This document shows positions 37,801-52,800 of a stretch of 64,000 bases of DNA, piece after piece. The stretch is from contig NC_080677.1 of the NCBI RefSeq assembly GCF_030445035.2, positions 248,001 to 312,000 of the forward strand. The letters are read 5' to 3'. The number at the start of each line of letters is the position of its first letter. The stretch's first letter is position 1. A model generated the notes under the pieces. It made no database searches. It was given only the letters and a program-made list of their open reading frames with translations, and was not told the origin of the DNA. Position numbers and translations under genes: made by a program. Source of the stretch: Dasypus novemcinctus (taxonomy: Eukaryota > Chordata > Mammalia > Cingulata > Dasypodidae).

Positions 37801-40800
37801 GTGATTTTTGCTTGTTTGTTTCAAAGGCTATTTATTTGGGGTAGGAGCTTACAGATTTCAGGCCATAAAGTATAAGTTACTTCCCTCACCAAAGTCTACT
37901 TGGAGCAAGATGGCTCCTCCCTTCCAGGGTTCCTCCCTTCCAGGGTCTTGCTTCTCTCTAGATTCAGGGTTCCTCTTTTCCTGGGGCTCCACCTTAAGGA
38001 TTCAGCATCAAACTCCAACATCAAAACTCCAACATTGAAAACGCTCTCAAGTCATTTTTGACTAGCCTGTCAAACCCACCCAGCTCAGGCAGAACAGTCC
38101 AATCAACAAATGGTGCTGAGAGAACTGGATATCCATAGCCAAAAGAAGGAAAAAGGACCCCCCTATCTTACACCTTATACAAAAATTAACTCAAAATGGG
38201 TTAAAAAAAAAACACTAAATACAAAAACAAGAACAATAAAGCTTCTAAAAGAAAATGTAGGAAAATATCTTGAATACTTGGTGGTAGGTGGTGGATTCTT
38301 AAAGGAGATAAGAGGAGGACTGAGATGGACTACTGATGTTTAATGTATGTAGAAGCTTTAAATAACTTTACTGTAAAAGTGTGGCAATGTATAGAGTTGA
38401 TGGTAACACATTACAGTTAGTAACAGCTGGTTTATTAATGGGAATGTAGCTGAAAAGGGTAGTCTAGGGATGTAAATGCCAATTGAGAGAAAGTTAGAGA
38501 ATAATCTAGGGACTGAATAACACAGTAAACCCTGAGGTAGATGACAACTGTGGTTGATGATACAGATTCAAGAGTGTCCTTTGTGAGCTACAGCAGATGT
38601 AGGTCACTACTGCAGGATGGTGGGAAAAATACAACTGGAGTGACCTATGGACTATAGTTAACAGTAATAATGTAATATTCATGCATACATATCAAAGATA
38701 CTGTGTTGATAATGAAGGAGTACGGAAAAAGTATGCCAAATGTATGCTATGGACCTGTTAATAATCTGATATTATCTCATAATTTATAAAAAAAAGTTCC
38801 ACACGGTGTGGTGTGTTGATAGAGGGGTGTTGTATGGGAATTCTGCACATGTGCTGATTGTTTTATAAGTTTATCACTTCTGTCATAAAAATATATTTTA
38901 ATAATAATAATAGGGTGGGTTAGGGGAAAATACATCAAATGTAAGATAAGAACTATAGCTAGTAGTAAGATTTTGATAATGTTCTTTCATATTTTGTAAC
39001 AAATGTCTCACAACAATGCAAGGTGCTGCTGGTGGGTTGATGCATGGGACCCCAGTATGACGTTATGCATATTTGCTTTGTAAGTTTATAGTTTTTAACT
39101 ATACACTTATTGTTTATATATGCTCATGTATAAATGATATAAAATAATAATAATAACCATAGGGTGGGTTGGGGGAAAATACACCAAATGTAAGATACTT
39201 TGGCTAGTAATAATATTTTAAGGATGCTCCTTAGACATAAGTTAAAAATGTTTCACAACAATGCAAGGTATTTGTGGGAGGGTGAGGTATGAGAGCCCTG
39301 TATGATGCTATGTATGTTTGTTTTGTAAGTTCACAACTATTACTATACACTTATTGTTAATGTATGTTTACGTATGACTGGATACACTTCAATAATTTTT
39401 AAAAAAAGAAAAAAATTCGTTGGGTTTGTTTAATAGCAGATTAGACAAGAAAGAAGAAATTATTAGGGAACAGAAAGTAATCAATCTGAAGAACAAAAAA
39501 GAAAACAAAAATTGAAAACTAAAAGCCTCAAAAACCTGTGGGAAAATAAAGGCCAAACATTTACTAAATGTAGTGAAAGGCATTAAAGTACAAGTTCAAA
39601 AACTCAAGGGATTTTGAACAGGATAAATACAAACAAATACACCCAGGCACATCACAGGTAAACTATTGAAAATCAAAACATAAGAGAAAAATCTTAAAAG
39701 CTGTCAGAGAAAAAACACACATTATTTATAGGGGAACAATACAAAGAATGATTAACTTTTCATCAGAAACAAAGCAAATCAGATGACAGTGGAACAGTAT
39801 CTTTAAAGTATTGAAAGGAAAAAAGAACTGTCAACCTAGAATTCTGTATCTAGCAAAAATGTCCTTTATTCTTAAATAAAGATGAAATAAAGACAAGTTT
39901 AAGATAAATCAAAATCAAGTGGTTGCCAAAAGACCTGGACTACACAGAATGCTAAAGGAAGTTCTTCAGGCCAAAGGGAATATTAACAGATAGAAATCTG
40001 GATCTCAGGAAGGAATGAATAATACTGAAAATTAGAAATATATGGAAAAGCAGAAGAGCCATTAAAAAAAAATACACAGCACTATTTCAAGTAAAAATTA
40101 CATTATATTGGGTGTTCATAATGTTTGTAAATGTAATACTTAGGATGAATACAGTATAAAAGACGGGTAAATAGAAAGAACCATATGGTTACCACTTACG
40201 TGAAGTGGTACAATGTTAACTTTAAGCAGGTTGTAAAACGTTAAAAATGTGTATTGTAATCCCTATAGCGATCACATACACATGAAACATACCAAATAGG
40301 TATAGTTAACAAGTCAACAGAGAAATTAAAATGGAATTCTGAAAAATAAATCCAATTAGTTCCTCCTGCCACCCCCACCCCCAAAGTCAGGAGTGGAGAA
40401 TCAGAAGTTAAAAAAGAACCAATATGAAACTATTAGAAATCAAATGGAAAACTGGAAGAGCAAAAACTAACCATATTAATAGTTACATTAAACATATATG
40501 GATTAAGCATTGCAATTAAAAGTCTGAGATTGTCAGACTACAGACACTCTTTAAAGACACAGGTTGAAAGTAAAAAGATGGAAAAATGTGTTTCATGCAA
40601 AGAGTAAGTATAAAAAATCTGGAGTGGCTGTATATATTTCAGATAAAGTAGAATTCAAGACAAAAATATTACCAGAGAAAAAGAATATTTTATAATAAGA
40701 GTCAATTTGTTAGGAAATACATTAATAATAATAAAAGCATATATGCCTCACAACAGGTCTTCAAAGTACTTGCAGCAAGAACTGATGAAATTAAAGAGAA

Positions 40801-43800
40801 GAAATAAATGAACCTACACCCATAGATGGGAGATTGTAACATCTCCCTTCACTTTCCCTACCATAATGATAGGAAAACTAGACCACACAAATCCATAGGA
40901 TGTAAAATAGGGGCCAGCAAATTACAGTCCAAAACAGTCCAATTTTACAAATAAAGTCTACTGGAACACAGGCATGCATGCTCGCCTTCATTATAAGTAA
41001 AGTTCCACTGGAACACAGGCATAGGTGCTCACTTACATATGATCTATGTTGCTTTCTAGCTACAACAGTAGAGTTGAGTCATGGCAACAGAGACCTATGG
41101 CCACAGGCCTTAAGTATTTTATTATTTGGTCCTTTAAGAAAGAGCCCTATAGACCATCCGAACAACCACCTGACCTAAGTGATAGTTATAGAACATTCCA
41201 CCCAATAACAATGGAATACATAGTTCAAATACACACGGTACATTCACCAAGGAGACTAAATGCTGGGTCACAGCATAACTCTCAATGAATTACAAAAGAT
41301 TTAAGTCTTATAGAATGCTTTCTGATGACAATTAAATAAAAAATGAAGAAGAATAAGATAGCTAGAAAATTCTCAAATATTTGGATAATACACAACATAG
41401 TTCTAAATAACCCATGGGTCAAAAAAACAAATCATGAGACACTTTAAAATATTTCAAACTAAATGACAATGGGGCCTGAGCTACAGCAGTGCTTAGATGG
41501 AAATGTAAAACTTTAAATGCTTATATTAGGAAAAAAGAGAGGTATAAAATCATGACCTAAGGTTCTACTTTAAGATGTTAGAAAAAGAAGTGCAAAATAA
41601 ACCCTAAGAAAAGAAAATATTAAAGTGAACAACAAAATCAATGAAATAGAAAACAGACAAAATGCAAAGAAAATTAAGAAAGCCAAAGGTTGTTTCGTGG
41701 AAAGATCAACAAAACTGATAAAACACTTACCTAGAGTGACAAAGAAAAAGAGACAGAAAAAAAACACAAATTACTAATATCAAGAATGAAAAGGGGGAAA
41801 CGGACTTGGCCCAGTGGTGAGGGCATCCGTCTACCACACGGGAGGTCGGCGGTTCAAGCCCCGGGCCTCCTTGACCCATATGGAGCTGGCCCATGCACAG
41901 TGCTGATGCGTGCAAGGAGTGCCCTGCCACTCAGGGGTGTCCCCCACGTAGGGGAGCCCCACACACAAGGAGTGCGCCCTGTAAGGAAAGCTGCCCAGTG
42001 CGAAAGAAAGTGCAGCCTGCCCAAGAATGGTGCCACACACACACGGAGAGCTGACACAACAAGATGACATCAAAAAGAAACACAGATTTCCGTGCCACTG
42101 ACAACAACAGAAGCGGACAAAGAAGAAGATGCAGCAAATAGACACAGAGAACAGACAACCAGGGCGGAGGGTGGGCGGGGGGAGAGAAATAAAAAAATAA
42201 ATCTTTAAAAAAAAGAATGAAAGAGAGGAGAGGTGTGGCTCAAGCAGTTGAGCACCTGCCTCCAACATGAAGGTCCCAGGTTCGGTTCCCAGTGCCTCCT
42301 AAAGAAGGCAAACCAACAAAGAGCAGACATCAAGCAAAAACAATGGGCAGACAATGAGGGAAAAAAACCAACAATGAGCAGACAATGACCAAAAAGAACC
42401 CCAAACAGGCAGGGAGCAGATGTGGCTCATTCAGTTGAGTGCCCACCCCCCACACAGGAGGTCCCAGGTTCAGTTCCCAGTATCTCCTAAAAAAAACAGA
42501 CAATGAGCAAAGAGCAAAAATAAGAAGACAAGGAGCACAAACAGCAAGCAAACAGATGAGGGAGCCATCTCTCAGAGATGGGGAGAAAAAAAAATAAAAG
42601 AATGAAAGAAAGCTATCACTACAAATCCTACAGATAAGAAAAGGCTAATAAAGGGATATTATGAACAACAATGTGCCAATAAATTTAACAACTTAGGTGG
42701 AATGGCAAAATGTATTGAAAAATAAAATTAACAAAACTGACAATTAATTCTATTAAAGAAATTGAATTTGTAATGAAAACTTTCCCACAAGGAAAACTAT
42801 GTCCAGGTGGTATTACTGGTGAGTTTTATCAAATATTTAATCAAGAAATTATACCAATCTTACACAAAGCTTTTCAGAAAACAGAAAAGAGGGAAACATT
42901 TTCAAACTCATTTTATGTGGCCAGAATAGCCCTGACACCAAAACCGGACAAAGATGTTATAAGACAAAAATATTACAAAATAATAGAGACATAAAAATCC
43001 TTAACAAAATATTAGCAAACTGAATCTAGCAATATATTTTTTAAAAAGGGATAAAAATCATAACCACGTGTGGTTTATCCCAGGAATACACGGTTGGCTA
43101 ACTTTCTAAAACCAACGATGCAAATAAACCATATTAATAAAATAAAGGAGAAAACCATAGGATCACTGCAATTAATGCAGAAAAAGTATGACAAAATGCA
43201 GTATCCATTAAAAATAAATAGGACTAAAAGAAAACTTCCTCAATCTGATAAGAAAGACTGTTAACTAGATATTTGATGGTGAAATACTTAAGCCTTTTCC
43301 TCATGACTGGGAATAAAGCAAAAATTCCACTCTTACCACTTCTGTTCAATACTGCCCTGGCAATCTTAGCCAATACAATAAGGGAAGAAAAGGAAATAAA
43401 AGGCATAGAGATTGGAAAGGAAGAAGTACAACTGTCTTTATTCACAGATATTATCAGTGTAATATCAAATCCTAAGGCATCTATAAAGAGCTACTAGAAC
43501 TAAAATGTAAATTTAGCAAGGTTGAGAACTAAAATGTGCATTTAGCAAGGTTGTAGGATATAAGATAAATATACAAAAATCAGTTCTATTTCTGTATACT
43601 GGCAATGAAAAACTGGAAAATGAAATAAAACCTCTATGAATAAATTTAACAAAAGATGTGCAAGACCTGCCCATTAAAAACTACAAAACATTCTTGAGAG
43701 TAACTAAAGAAGATGTAAATAAATGGAAAGACAGATCATATTTCCTGGTGGGAAAACTCAAAATTTACTAAGATGTCCATTTTGTCCAAATTGACCTATA

Positions 43801-46800
43801 GATTCAAATCAATGCCACTCATAATCCCAATAGGCTTCTTTTGTAGAAGCTGACAAGCTGAATCTGAAGTTTATATGGGAAGTCAAAGGACCCAGACTAT
43901 TCAGAGTGACCTTAACAAAGAAAAAAAAAAAATGGAGATTGTAAATTACTTGACTACAAAACTTAAAATAAAGCTAGAAATATCAAAACAGTGTGGTGCT
44001 CTTATAAGATATCCATACAGGGCGGCGGACTTGGCCCAGTGGTTAGGGCATCCACCTACCACATGGGAGGTCCGCGGTTCAAACCCCGGGCCTCCTTGAC
44101 CCGTGTGGAGCTGGCCCATGCGCAGTGCTGATGCACGCAAGGAGTGCCCTGCCACGCAGGGGTGTCCCTGGCGTAGGGAAGCCCCACACGCAAGGAGTGC
44201 GCCCCGTAAGGAGAGCTGCCCAGGAATGGTGCTGCACATACGGAGAGCTGACACAACAAGATGACACAACAAAAAAAAACACAGATTCCCGTGCCGCTGG
44301 CAACAACAGAAGTGGACAAAGAAGACGCAGCAAATAGACACAGAGAACAGACAACCGGGGAAGGGGGGGAGGGGAGAGAAATAAATAAATCTTAAAAAAA
44401 AAAAAAGATATCCATACGGGAAAATATATGAACTTCTTTCCTTACCTCATGCAATCTGAGTTAGATCATAGACCTAAATGTAAAGTATAAAACTACAAAG
44501 CTTATAGAAGAAAACATAGGAGAATATTTGTGTAACGTGGGTGTAGGAAAGGTTATTTAGGCAAGAAACAGAAAGTAGTTGCCATAAAAGAAAAACAGTG
44601 ATAAAATATATTTTATCAAAGTTAAAAATTCCTGTTCATCAAAAAGTTAGTATCAACAGGCAAGCCACAGACTAGGAGAAAATACCTTCAACACATATAT
44701 CTGACAAAGGGATTGTAACCAGAATAAACAAAGTTCTTACAACTCAATAATAAACAGACTAAATAAATAAATAAAACAATGTAGATAAAAAAATTTTAAC
44801 AGATACTCATAAAGGAAGATACACAAATAACTAGTAAGCACAAAGAAAACTGCTTATTATCATTAATCACCAGGAAGATGCAAATCAAAACCATGATAAA
44901 ATATTACCCACCAGAATAACTAAAATTTTAAAGGCTTCCAACACCAAGTGTTGGCAAGGAGGTGGAACAGTCAGAACTTTCTTACGTTGATCTTGGGAAC
45001 ATAAAATGGTACAACCACTTTTGGAAAAAGTCTGGCAGTTTCCTAAAAATTAAACATCTATCTACTCTATAATCCAGCAATTCCACCCCAAGGAATTAAT
45101 ACAAGAGTAATGAAAACAAATCTCTACAAAAAGGCCTATACAAGAATTTTCATAGCAGCTTACTCTCAATAGTCAAGAACTGGAAACAACTAAATATCCA
45201 TCAGTAAGAGAATAAACTCTGGTATATTTATATAAAAAATGCTTAAACTTAGGAAGGTATCAGAATCTTGAGAGAGAAGAAAAGAAAGAATACTTTAAAA
45301 AATCTCTCCAGGTGATTTTCATACACAGCTCAAGGAAGATATTTCATGTTTCAAACAACTAATTTACAACCAACTTTTGGCACATGCTTTATAAGAACAC
45401 ATTTTCTAATGTGTAGACAAGAGTTGGCCACCAATCAGCATTTCTCACGCAGTTCTATTCTGGGATTTCTAGAGGAGATACGTGGGGACAGGTGAGGTAG
45501 TATAGTTGTTTCCCTTATTCAGTACTGAATCAAAGGATCACACTGACTGAACTTTGGAATGCCGTACATGGTTTTCCTGGGCATCACAGTTACCCTTCTC
45601 AACACACTTTCTTTCACAGTGGCCGAGCAATAATGCCCAAGGGCACAAATGTGTGATCAGTCGAAGTCAGAATTTGCTACCATTACCCATAATTTACTGC
45701 CAGATAATCAAGAACTGACTATAGCTACTCATCAAAATAGCTTCTGGCTATGGTGTTCACAAATGAAATTTGTTATAAAATTATTTGCAATTAATAAAAT
45801 TCTTAATCCAGCACAGTATATTGTTAAAACTGTGACATTTTTCAAGACCATATAAAATATATAATTTTAACTAACAAATAATACATGTCCATACAGAGAA
45901 TATAGTTAAATATGGAAACCTAATTAACATCTATAGAAAGAGAAACAAATTTTATGCACCTGGACTCAATTTATAGTTTTATTTGTGAAGGATATTATTT
46001 TTTTAAATACTTGAAAACCTCATGACTGCATAAGCAAACTTGAAGAATGTGTGCCTTTATAGGCCAGGATGATAAACTGCTCAAAGCTTGAATTACATAA
46101 AATATACACATTTCTTACTTTTAAGTGATGGTTTTAACAAATGTAGACCCTCGTAAGTAAACAAATATTTGAGAGAAAATATTAGTCTAGAGCTGTGTTC
46201 CCCTAGCTTTTACAATCCCCTGATCTCCTTGGCCAAACACAAATTTCATACTCTACTCACTGACAAAAAGGCAGATGAGCAGAAGATACAGCTCATGGCT
46301 TCCTTATTCCCACCAGCTGCCTTCTTTTCTGTGGTTCACACTCTGAAGGCATGTTTTACCCTCAGGGATAAAATGAAATGATTTTTCAATTACCCGTGAG
46401 ACCTTCCTACCCACAGAAGAGGCTGAAACTCCTTGCCTTCCTTGTGCTTAGGAACCTCAGTGAAGAGGGCAGAACTGAGCTTTCGTGAGTAAGTGTGATC
46501 GCAACATCTGGCTCCCTGCTTTCCACGAGACAGAAATTCCTGTGCTAGAGTGAGGGGCCTGGTACTGCTGGCAGAAGCCTTCCCAGGAGCGGCCGGGTCT
46601 GGTGCGCCACAACCCTGTCAGCTGCGAAGGCGGCGAGATGGGCTCCCGGCAGAGCTCAGAAGCCATGGGGAGTACCAGTGAAAGGGTTTTCTGCTTTTGA
46701 CAAGCAAACAATTTTTAACAGCATTGTACATCTAATTTGAATATCAAAGGACTCCTGTGCTTACCACCATTATGCTCAGACGTTACTATTGTATATTTAT

Positions 46801-49800
46801 ATTATTAGGGACTCATCTTCACATCACTAAAGTTCCAAAAATTGTTCGAGCACTAAACTTAGGGGGAGGCAGCAGTCTGAAGAGAATTAGGTTTCAATTT
46901 AAAAGCTGGAGTATTGTTAAGATGAATCATTATGTTCTTCTGATTTCATTGTGCTTCATTCACTTCAAGTATCTCAACTTCCCAAGTTATTTTTTTAATG
47001 TCCATATCTGACTTATATATTATTTGAATATTTTTGGAGGTGTTGGGGTATAAAAATGCACATCCAAAATTCTGAGAAATCAGCATAAGTCACGACAGGA
47101 AATTCCCCACAATTTTTCTGAGTAATGTTACTCACAAAGGGGAAATAAAACTGATTTGGGCACTGGTTTTTAAAATTCTTTTCAGGTAAAAATATGAATT
47201 CTGCTGTGTTAATTCCATCCATTTTCCCAAGCCTAAAAGACCATGCTCAAACACGGTGTTGAAAACAGTCATGGGCACAGCTGTGTGCTTTTATTGGTAT
47301 ATGAACAATAACCCCCAGTGTAAGCTATTACACATGACGCACTAAAAGAAAAATCAGTGAGAGCACTGCTTGCTTTGCACTTACAGGATATATTTTAGTC
47401 CGGGAAAGAAACCAAAAGTCATAGGCGAAATTCTGCACCCCACGGGAAGGCACGTTCTTGGTCTTAGCCTGTGGTCCCGTGGTGTGCACGGACGCCTGAA
47501 CAGGGCCTCCTGAAGAGGCCTTTTACTTACGGTGCAGCCCAGAATCAAGGGGCCTTAATCTGTCATACTGGAGGCCTCTAAGAGCAGAAGAAATTTGGAT
47601 ATAGTCAGAAAGAAGCGACGGGGAGGAGCCAGAAGGCAGCGAAACGCCAAGAGCAGATGCAGGAGAGAGACGCAGGCCAAGCCGTCCAAGCACGGGGAGC
47701 CAGTGCCAGAAGGCGGCCGACTCTGAGGAGCAGCACGACTCTTGTCTTTTACACCACGAGCCAGCCAATCCCTGGGGTGAAGCCACCACCGTGTGCTATG
47801 CGTCCCTGTAGCCTGGCACACCAAGGCCGTCTTCAAATATACCTGCAGCCACCAGAATTGCTCAGGAAAGGCACTGCCTATTTTCCTATAAGACCTCTTT
47901 TGTGTAAAACCTGAGCATCAAACCCATTTCTTGTGGATAATTTTATAATTTATCACAATTTAATTTTAAACTCAAAGTTAACAGCTCCTGAATAATAATA
48001 ATCCAGCAATAAAGGCTTATTTGAGCAGTTAAAATACGTTCTACTGCTTTGATACTCATTAAAATCAAAGCCTTTACTTTATGGAGGTTTTCTTTAACAC
48101 ATGCCCAAGAACTGTTAAAACACACACACACTTGTGGCACTAACTACAATGGTAGTAAACAGTGAAATAGTCTATTTACTTTGGAAAAACATTAATTCTA
48201 AAAGGTCTTTAGTTTGCACTCAAATGTGTTCACCAAAACCAAACTGATCTGTGATACTGGAAAGTGGCTCCTGGCACATGGACGCTGGCCAGGCAGGTGG
48301 AGATACTGACCTTGTACGCCTGCATGAGCATGTGGATGGCACCTGGGGCACCGTGGCACCAGTGCACCAATCTATCTGTTTCATTGCTTAACGAGGACGG
48401 GTAATTCCCAGATCGGAATTTCTTATGGCGCACGTAGTCAATACTGGGTTTCACCATCTCTGTCAAGGTTTCTTGGTCCACATTTGCTGCTGGCTTTAAA
48501 GAAACAGAAAGAAAGCACTTAATTTTTTCTTAAAATCACTGTATTGTAGCTAATATAATAAAGCCTCACTTTCCTGGAATGCTGAGGAACAAAAAAAAGT
48601 CTGTAAAGCATAAGTTACTTCCCTCACCAAAGTCTTCTGCCACATGTTGGAACAAGATGGCTGCCAACATCTGCCAGAGTTCAGGCTTCCTGGGTTCCTC
48701 TCTTCCCGGGTTCTGCTTCTCTCTGGGCTCAGGTCCTGTTTTCTCCACAAGGTCAGCTGTAGACTATGAGGCTAGATCTCTAGACTTTGCCTCTCTTCAC
48801 AAGGTCAGCTGTAAATTATTAGCAGACGGCTCTGTCTCTCTCCCCGGGGTTTCTGCCAGGTCTAAAGAGCCATCTCTATGCCTCTGTGTTCTCCTGGCTC
48901 AGATCCTCTCTTCCCAAGGCTTGCATCTCCTTCTTTTGTGTGCTTACTTCCCAGGACTGCAGCTCAAGACCCCAGCATCAAGCTCCAAATCAAAACTCCA
49001 ACATCAAAATCTCCAGCATCAAAAAGTTCCAACTCTGTCCTTTGCCATGCCAACGTCCTACTGACGTGGCCCAATCAAAGCCCTAATCATAATTTAATCA
49101 TGCCCAGGTACAGACCAGTTTACAAACATAATCCAATATCTAGTTTTGGAATTCATAACCATATCAAACTGCTATAAACGGCATTGTTCACAATCGCTAA
49201 AAGATGGAAACAACCCGAGTCCATCAACCAATGAATGAATAAACAAAATGGAGTATACACATACAATGGAATATTAATCAGTCATAAAAAGGAATGAAGT
49301 TCTGATACATTCAACAGTGTGGATGAACCTTGAAGACATCATGTTGAATGAAGTAAGACACAAAAGAACAAACATATGATCTCACTGATAGGTGATGGAT
49401 GGTGGTGATGGTAATGCAACATTGTGAACGTAACTGACAGCACTGAATCATAAATGAGAATATGGCTAAAGGGAGAAATTTTACACTGTATATGTGTCAC
49501 TACAATAAAGATTTTAGAAAAATAGGATTGTACAAAATAAACAGTGAACCCTATGGTGATGGATTACAGTTAATAGTTCAATTATAAAATGTTCTTTCAT
49601 GAACTGTGACAAATATACCACACCAGTGCAATGTGTTAAAAGGGTGGTATATGGGAGCTTTATATTATGTATATTATGCATGATTCTGTAAACCTACAAC
49701 TTTTAGTTGTCGTCAGCAGCACGGGAATCTGTGTTTCTTTTGTTGCATCATCTTGTTCTTTCAGCTCTCCGTGTGGGCGGCGCCATTCTTGGGCAGGCTG

Positions 49801-52800
49801 TACTTTCTTTGGTGCTGGGCAGCTCTCCTTATAGGGCGCACTCCTTGCACGTGGGGCTCCCCTACGCGGGGGACACCCTGCGTGGCACGGCACTCTTTGC
49901 GCGCATCAGCACTGCCCATGGGCCAGCTCCACACGGGTCAAGGAGGCCCGGGGTTTGAACCGCGGACCTCCCATGTGGTAGATGGACGCCCTAACCACTG
50001 GGCCAAGTCTGTTTCCTGAAGTTTTCATTTGCTTCCTATATTATCTCTGTTTTCTCTGAGTTCCCTTGCTCTGTAAGTTTAGGTCCCTGTCCTTCAGATG
50101 GGAGGCTTTCCTCAAACATCTGGTAATTCTCTGGCTGTCAGTTCGTACTCATGAGGCATGAGCTGGTAAGCAGTACAAAGCTCAATACCTATCCTCTTTG
50201 CATGGGTGGAGCTTGCTGAATAGTGGAAATCACCGCAGGGTGAGTAGATGGCTAGCTGACTTTTAAAATGGAAACTTCCAAATGCCAATATCCAAAAAAG
50301 GATTCTTCAGTACCCCACCTGGGGTGGGGGCAGGGTTACCAACCGGGGTGGGAGAGAGTGGCTGTGTGCAGTCCAGAGCTGGGCAGAGAGACGAGGCTGG
50401 CTGCAGGGGAGGGAAGTCTCATCATCTACGCCCCCTTTGTTCAAGCCCATATTTTTAGTTCTCCGCTTCATTTCAACTCTCCTCTATGCCTGACTTTCTT
50501 GAGTCAAAAGAGTACTTCAGTTCCTCCAGACTTATGTTCCTTTGCTCCAGCAGGCGCTGGGGGAAGCAGTCACCTCATGTGCTTGGTGGCACTCAGAGCT
50601 CTGACTGTGCTTTATGAAGATTTTCATAGCAGCCCTCCTGCTGCGGGACCTCACTCCCTGTACGCCACCGTCTATAGCACATGGTGCTTTATATTCCTGA
50701 GCTCCAGGGTCTTGCAGGGCAAAATGGCTTGCTTCTTGTGGCACTGTCCTCTTCAGGCATTTATGTGTGCCTTTCCTGATTCCTGGTAGGTCATTTGCCA
50801 GTCCTCCATCTTTCAGTCTTGGTATTTATAATTTCTAGATCAGATGATTTTCAAGAGGAGGAGAGGGCAGAATTGTCTTTATTATGCCATTTTGTGCAAG
50901 TGACATTTTAAAAGCGTTTGTGCGTGCTGCTCTGATAGCCTTCCAAATGGAGTATTTTCTAGTAGGTGGGCAGTGACGAGGAACAGGGCAGAGGTGCACA
51001 GTCGGCTCTCCTGAGCCTGCTCCCAATACACCACTGCTAAAGGGTCTGGAAGAAAACTGGTGGAAACTTTTTAATAGAATATTTACTATACAGTGTATAT
51101 TAGTCAGCCAAAGGGGTACTGATGCAAAATACCAGAAATTGGTTGCTTTTAGTAAAGGATATTGATTTGGGGTAGGCGCCTACAGATTCCAGGCCATAAA
51201 GCATAAGTTACTTCCCTCACCAAAGTCTATTTTCACTTTTGAAGCAAGATGGCTACTGAAGTCTGCGACGGTTCAGGCTTCCTGGGTTCCTCCTTTCCAG
51301 GGTCTTGCTTCTCTTTCCCCTGTGAGCTTACTTTCTAGGGCTCCAGCTTAAGGCTTCAGCATCAAACTTCAACATTAAAACTCTAACATTAAGAACCCTC
51401 AACTCTGTCCTCTGCCATGCCTTTTATCTGTGAGTCCCCACCCACCAAGAGGTGGGGACTCAATGCTCTAATGACATGGCCAAATCAAAGCCCCAATCAT
51501 TTTTTAAGATTTATTTATTTATTTCTCTTCCCTTCCCCCTCACCCCGGTTGTCTGTTCTCTGTGTCTATTTGCTGCGTCTTCTTTGTCCGCTTCTGTTGT
51601 TGTCAGCGGCACGGGAATCTGTGTTTTTTTTTGTTGCATCATCTTGCTGTGTCAATTCTCCGAGTGGGCGGCATCATTCCTAGGCAGGCTGCACTTTCTT
51701 TCACGCTGGGCAGCTCTCCTTATGGGGCGCACTCCTATGCGCGTGGGGCTCCCCAGTGCGGGGACACCCCTGCGTGGCATGGCACTCCTTGCGCACATCA
51801 GTACTGCACGTGGGCCAGCTGCACACAGGTCAAGGAGGCCCGGGGTTTGAACCACGGACCTCCCATGTGGTAGACGGACGCCCTAACCACTAGGCCAAGT
51901 CCACCGCCCCCCAAAGCCCCAATCATAACTCAATCATGCCCAAGTACAGACCAGATTACAAACATAACCCAATATCTATTTTTGGAATTCATAACCCTAT
52001 CAAAATGCTACACAGCGTGTCCATGTTATTTACTTTAAAAGCTGATGAAGTGTGGTACTGGGACATTTTTGGGACTTGGAGTTGTCCTCAATGATACTGC
52101 AGGGACAGATGCAGGACATTATATATCCCGCCATACCCACTGAATGGACTGGGAGAGAGTTGTAAACTACAATCCACGCTGTGTAGCAGTGCTCCAAAAT
52201 GTACTCATCAAATGAAATGAATGTACCACATTAATGAAAGAAATGTTGATATAGGAGGAGTGGGGGGTGTGGGGAGCAGGGTATATGGGAACCTCTTACA
52301 TTTTTTAATGTAACATTTTGTGTGATCTATGTATATTTAAAAAATTAAAATGGTATGTAGACCAAAAAAAAAAGCTGATGAATGGAAAGTTTTATGATTT
52401 ATGTTTCTCTCCATAAAACCCATAACGTCTAACAGAGTTAACTTAAACACCTGAATGTAAATTAGGTTGCTGTTTATTGGTGTGGTATTCAATGGTTACG
52501 TTTTCCCTAAGGGTGTTATCATCGCTTAAAAAAGATTCCTGAGCCACTCTCAAAAAACACAAAATCTACTAACCTTCCAGAATAATACTGCGATTTAAAA
52601 AAAGGTATGGAACTTTGGCTACTTTGGAAAGATGTAACTGTACTATAAAGAAAATTCACAAATTAGAACATATGCACGTTTTACTTTCTAGAACAAGACA
52701 CCTTTTCTGGTAATTGTAGTTACCAGAAAAGGGGGTTTTAGTCCTGTGTAGATATGAAATTCCTATTTTCCTTTTGTGAGTAGCAATAGGTAAAAAAATG

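Larger units (their letters stand above)
39413..45255 (+). mobile_element. Older L1 (ORF1 end through ORF2), carrying three SINE inserts
   Basis: The region 39640-40030 follows the L1M ORF1/inter-ORF region ('gaattctgtatctagcaaaa', 'aatgctaaaggaagttcttc'). From about 41640 to 45255, fragments of ORF2 occur in order, including RT pieces near 42770-43500 ([20 protein letters not shown], then [20 protein letters not shown]). Many stops and frameshifts are present. SINEs at 41792-42212, 42223-42597 and 44019-44404 are inserted. It is a relic. Confidence 0.75.

Noticed and set aside
50268..50789. 173-aa open frame in LANCL2 intron 5
   Set aside because: No domain, no splice support, and low-complexity composition. 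It is probably chance.
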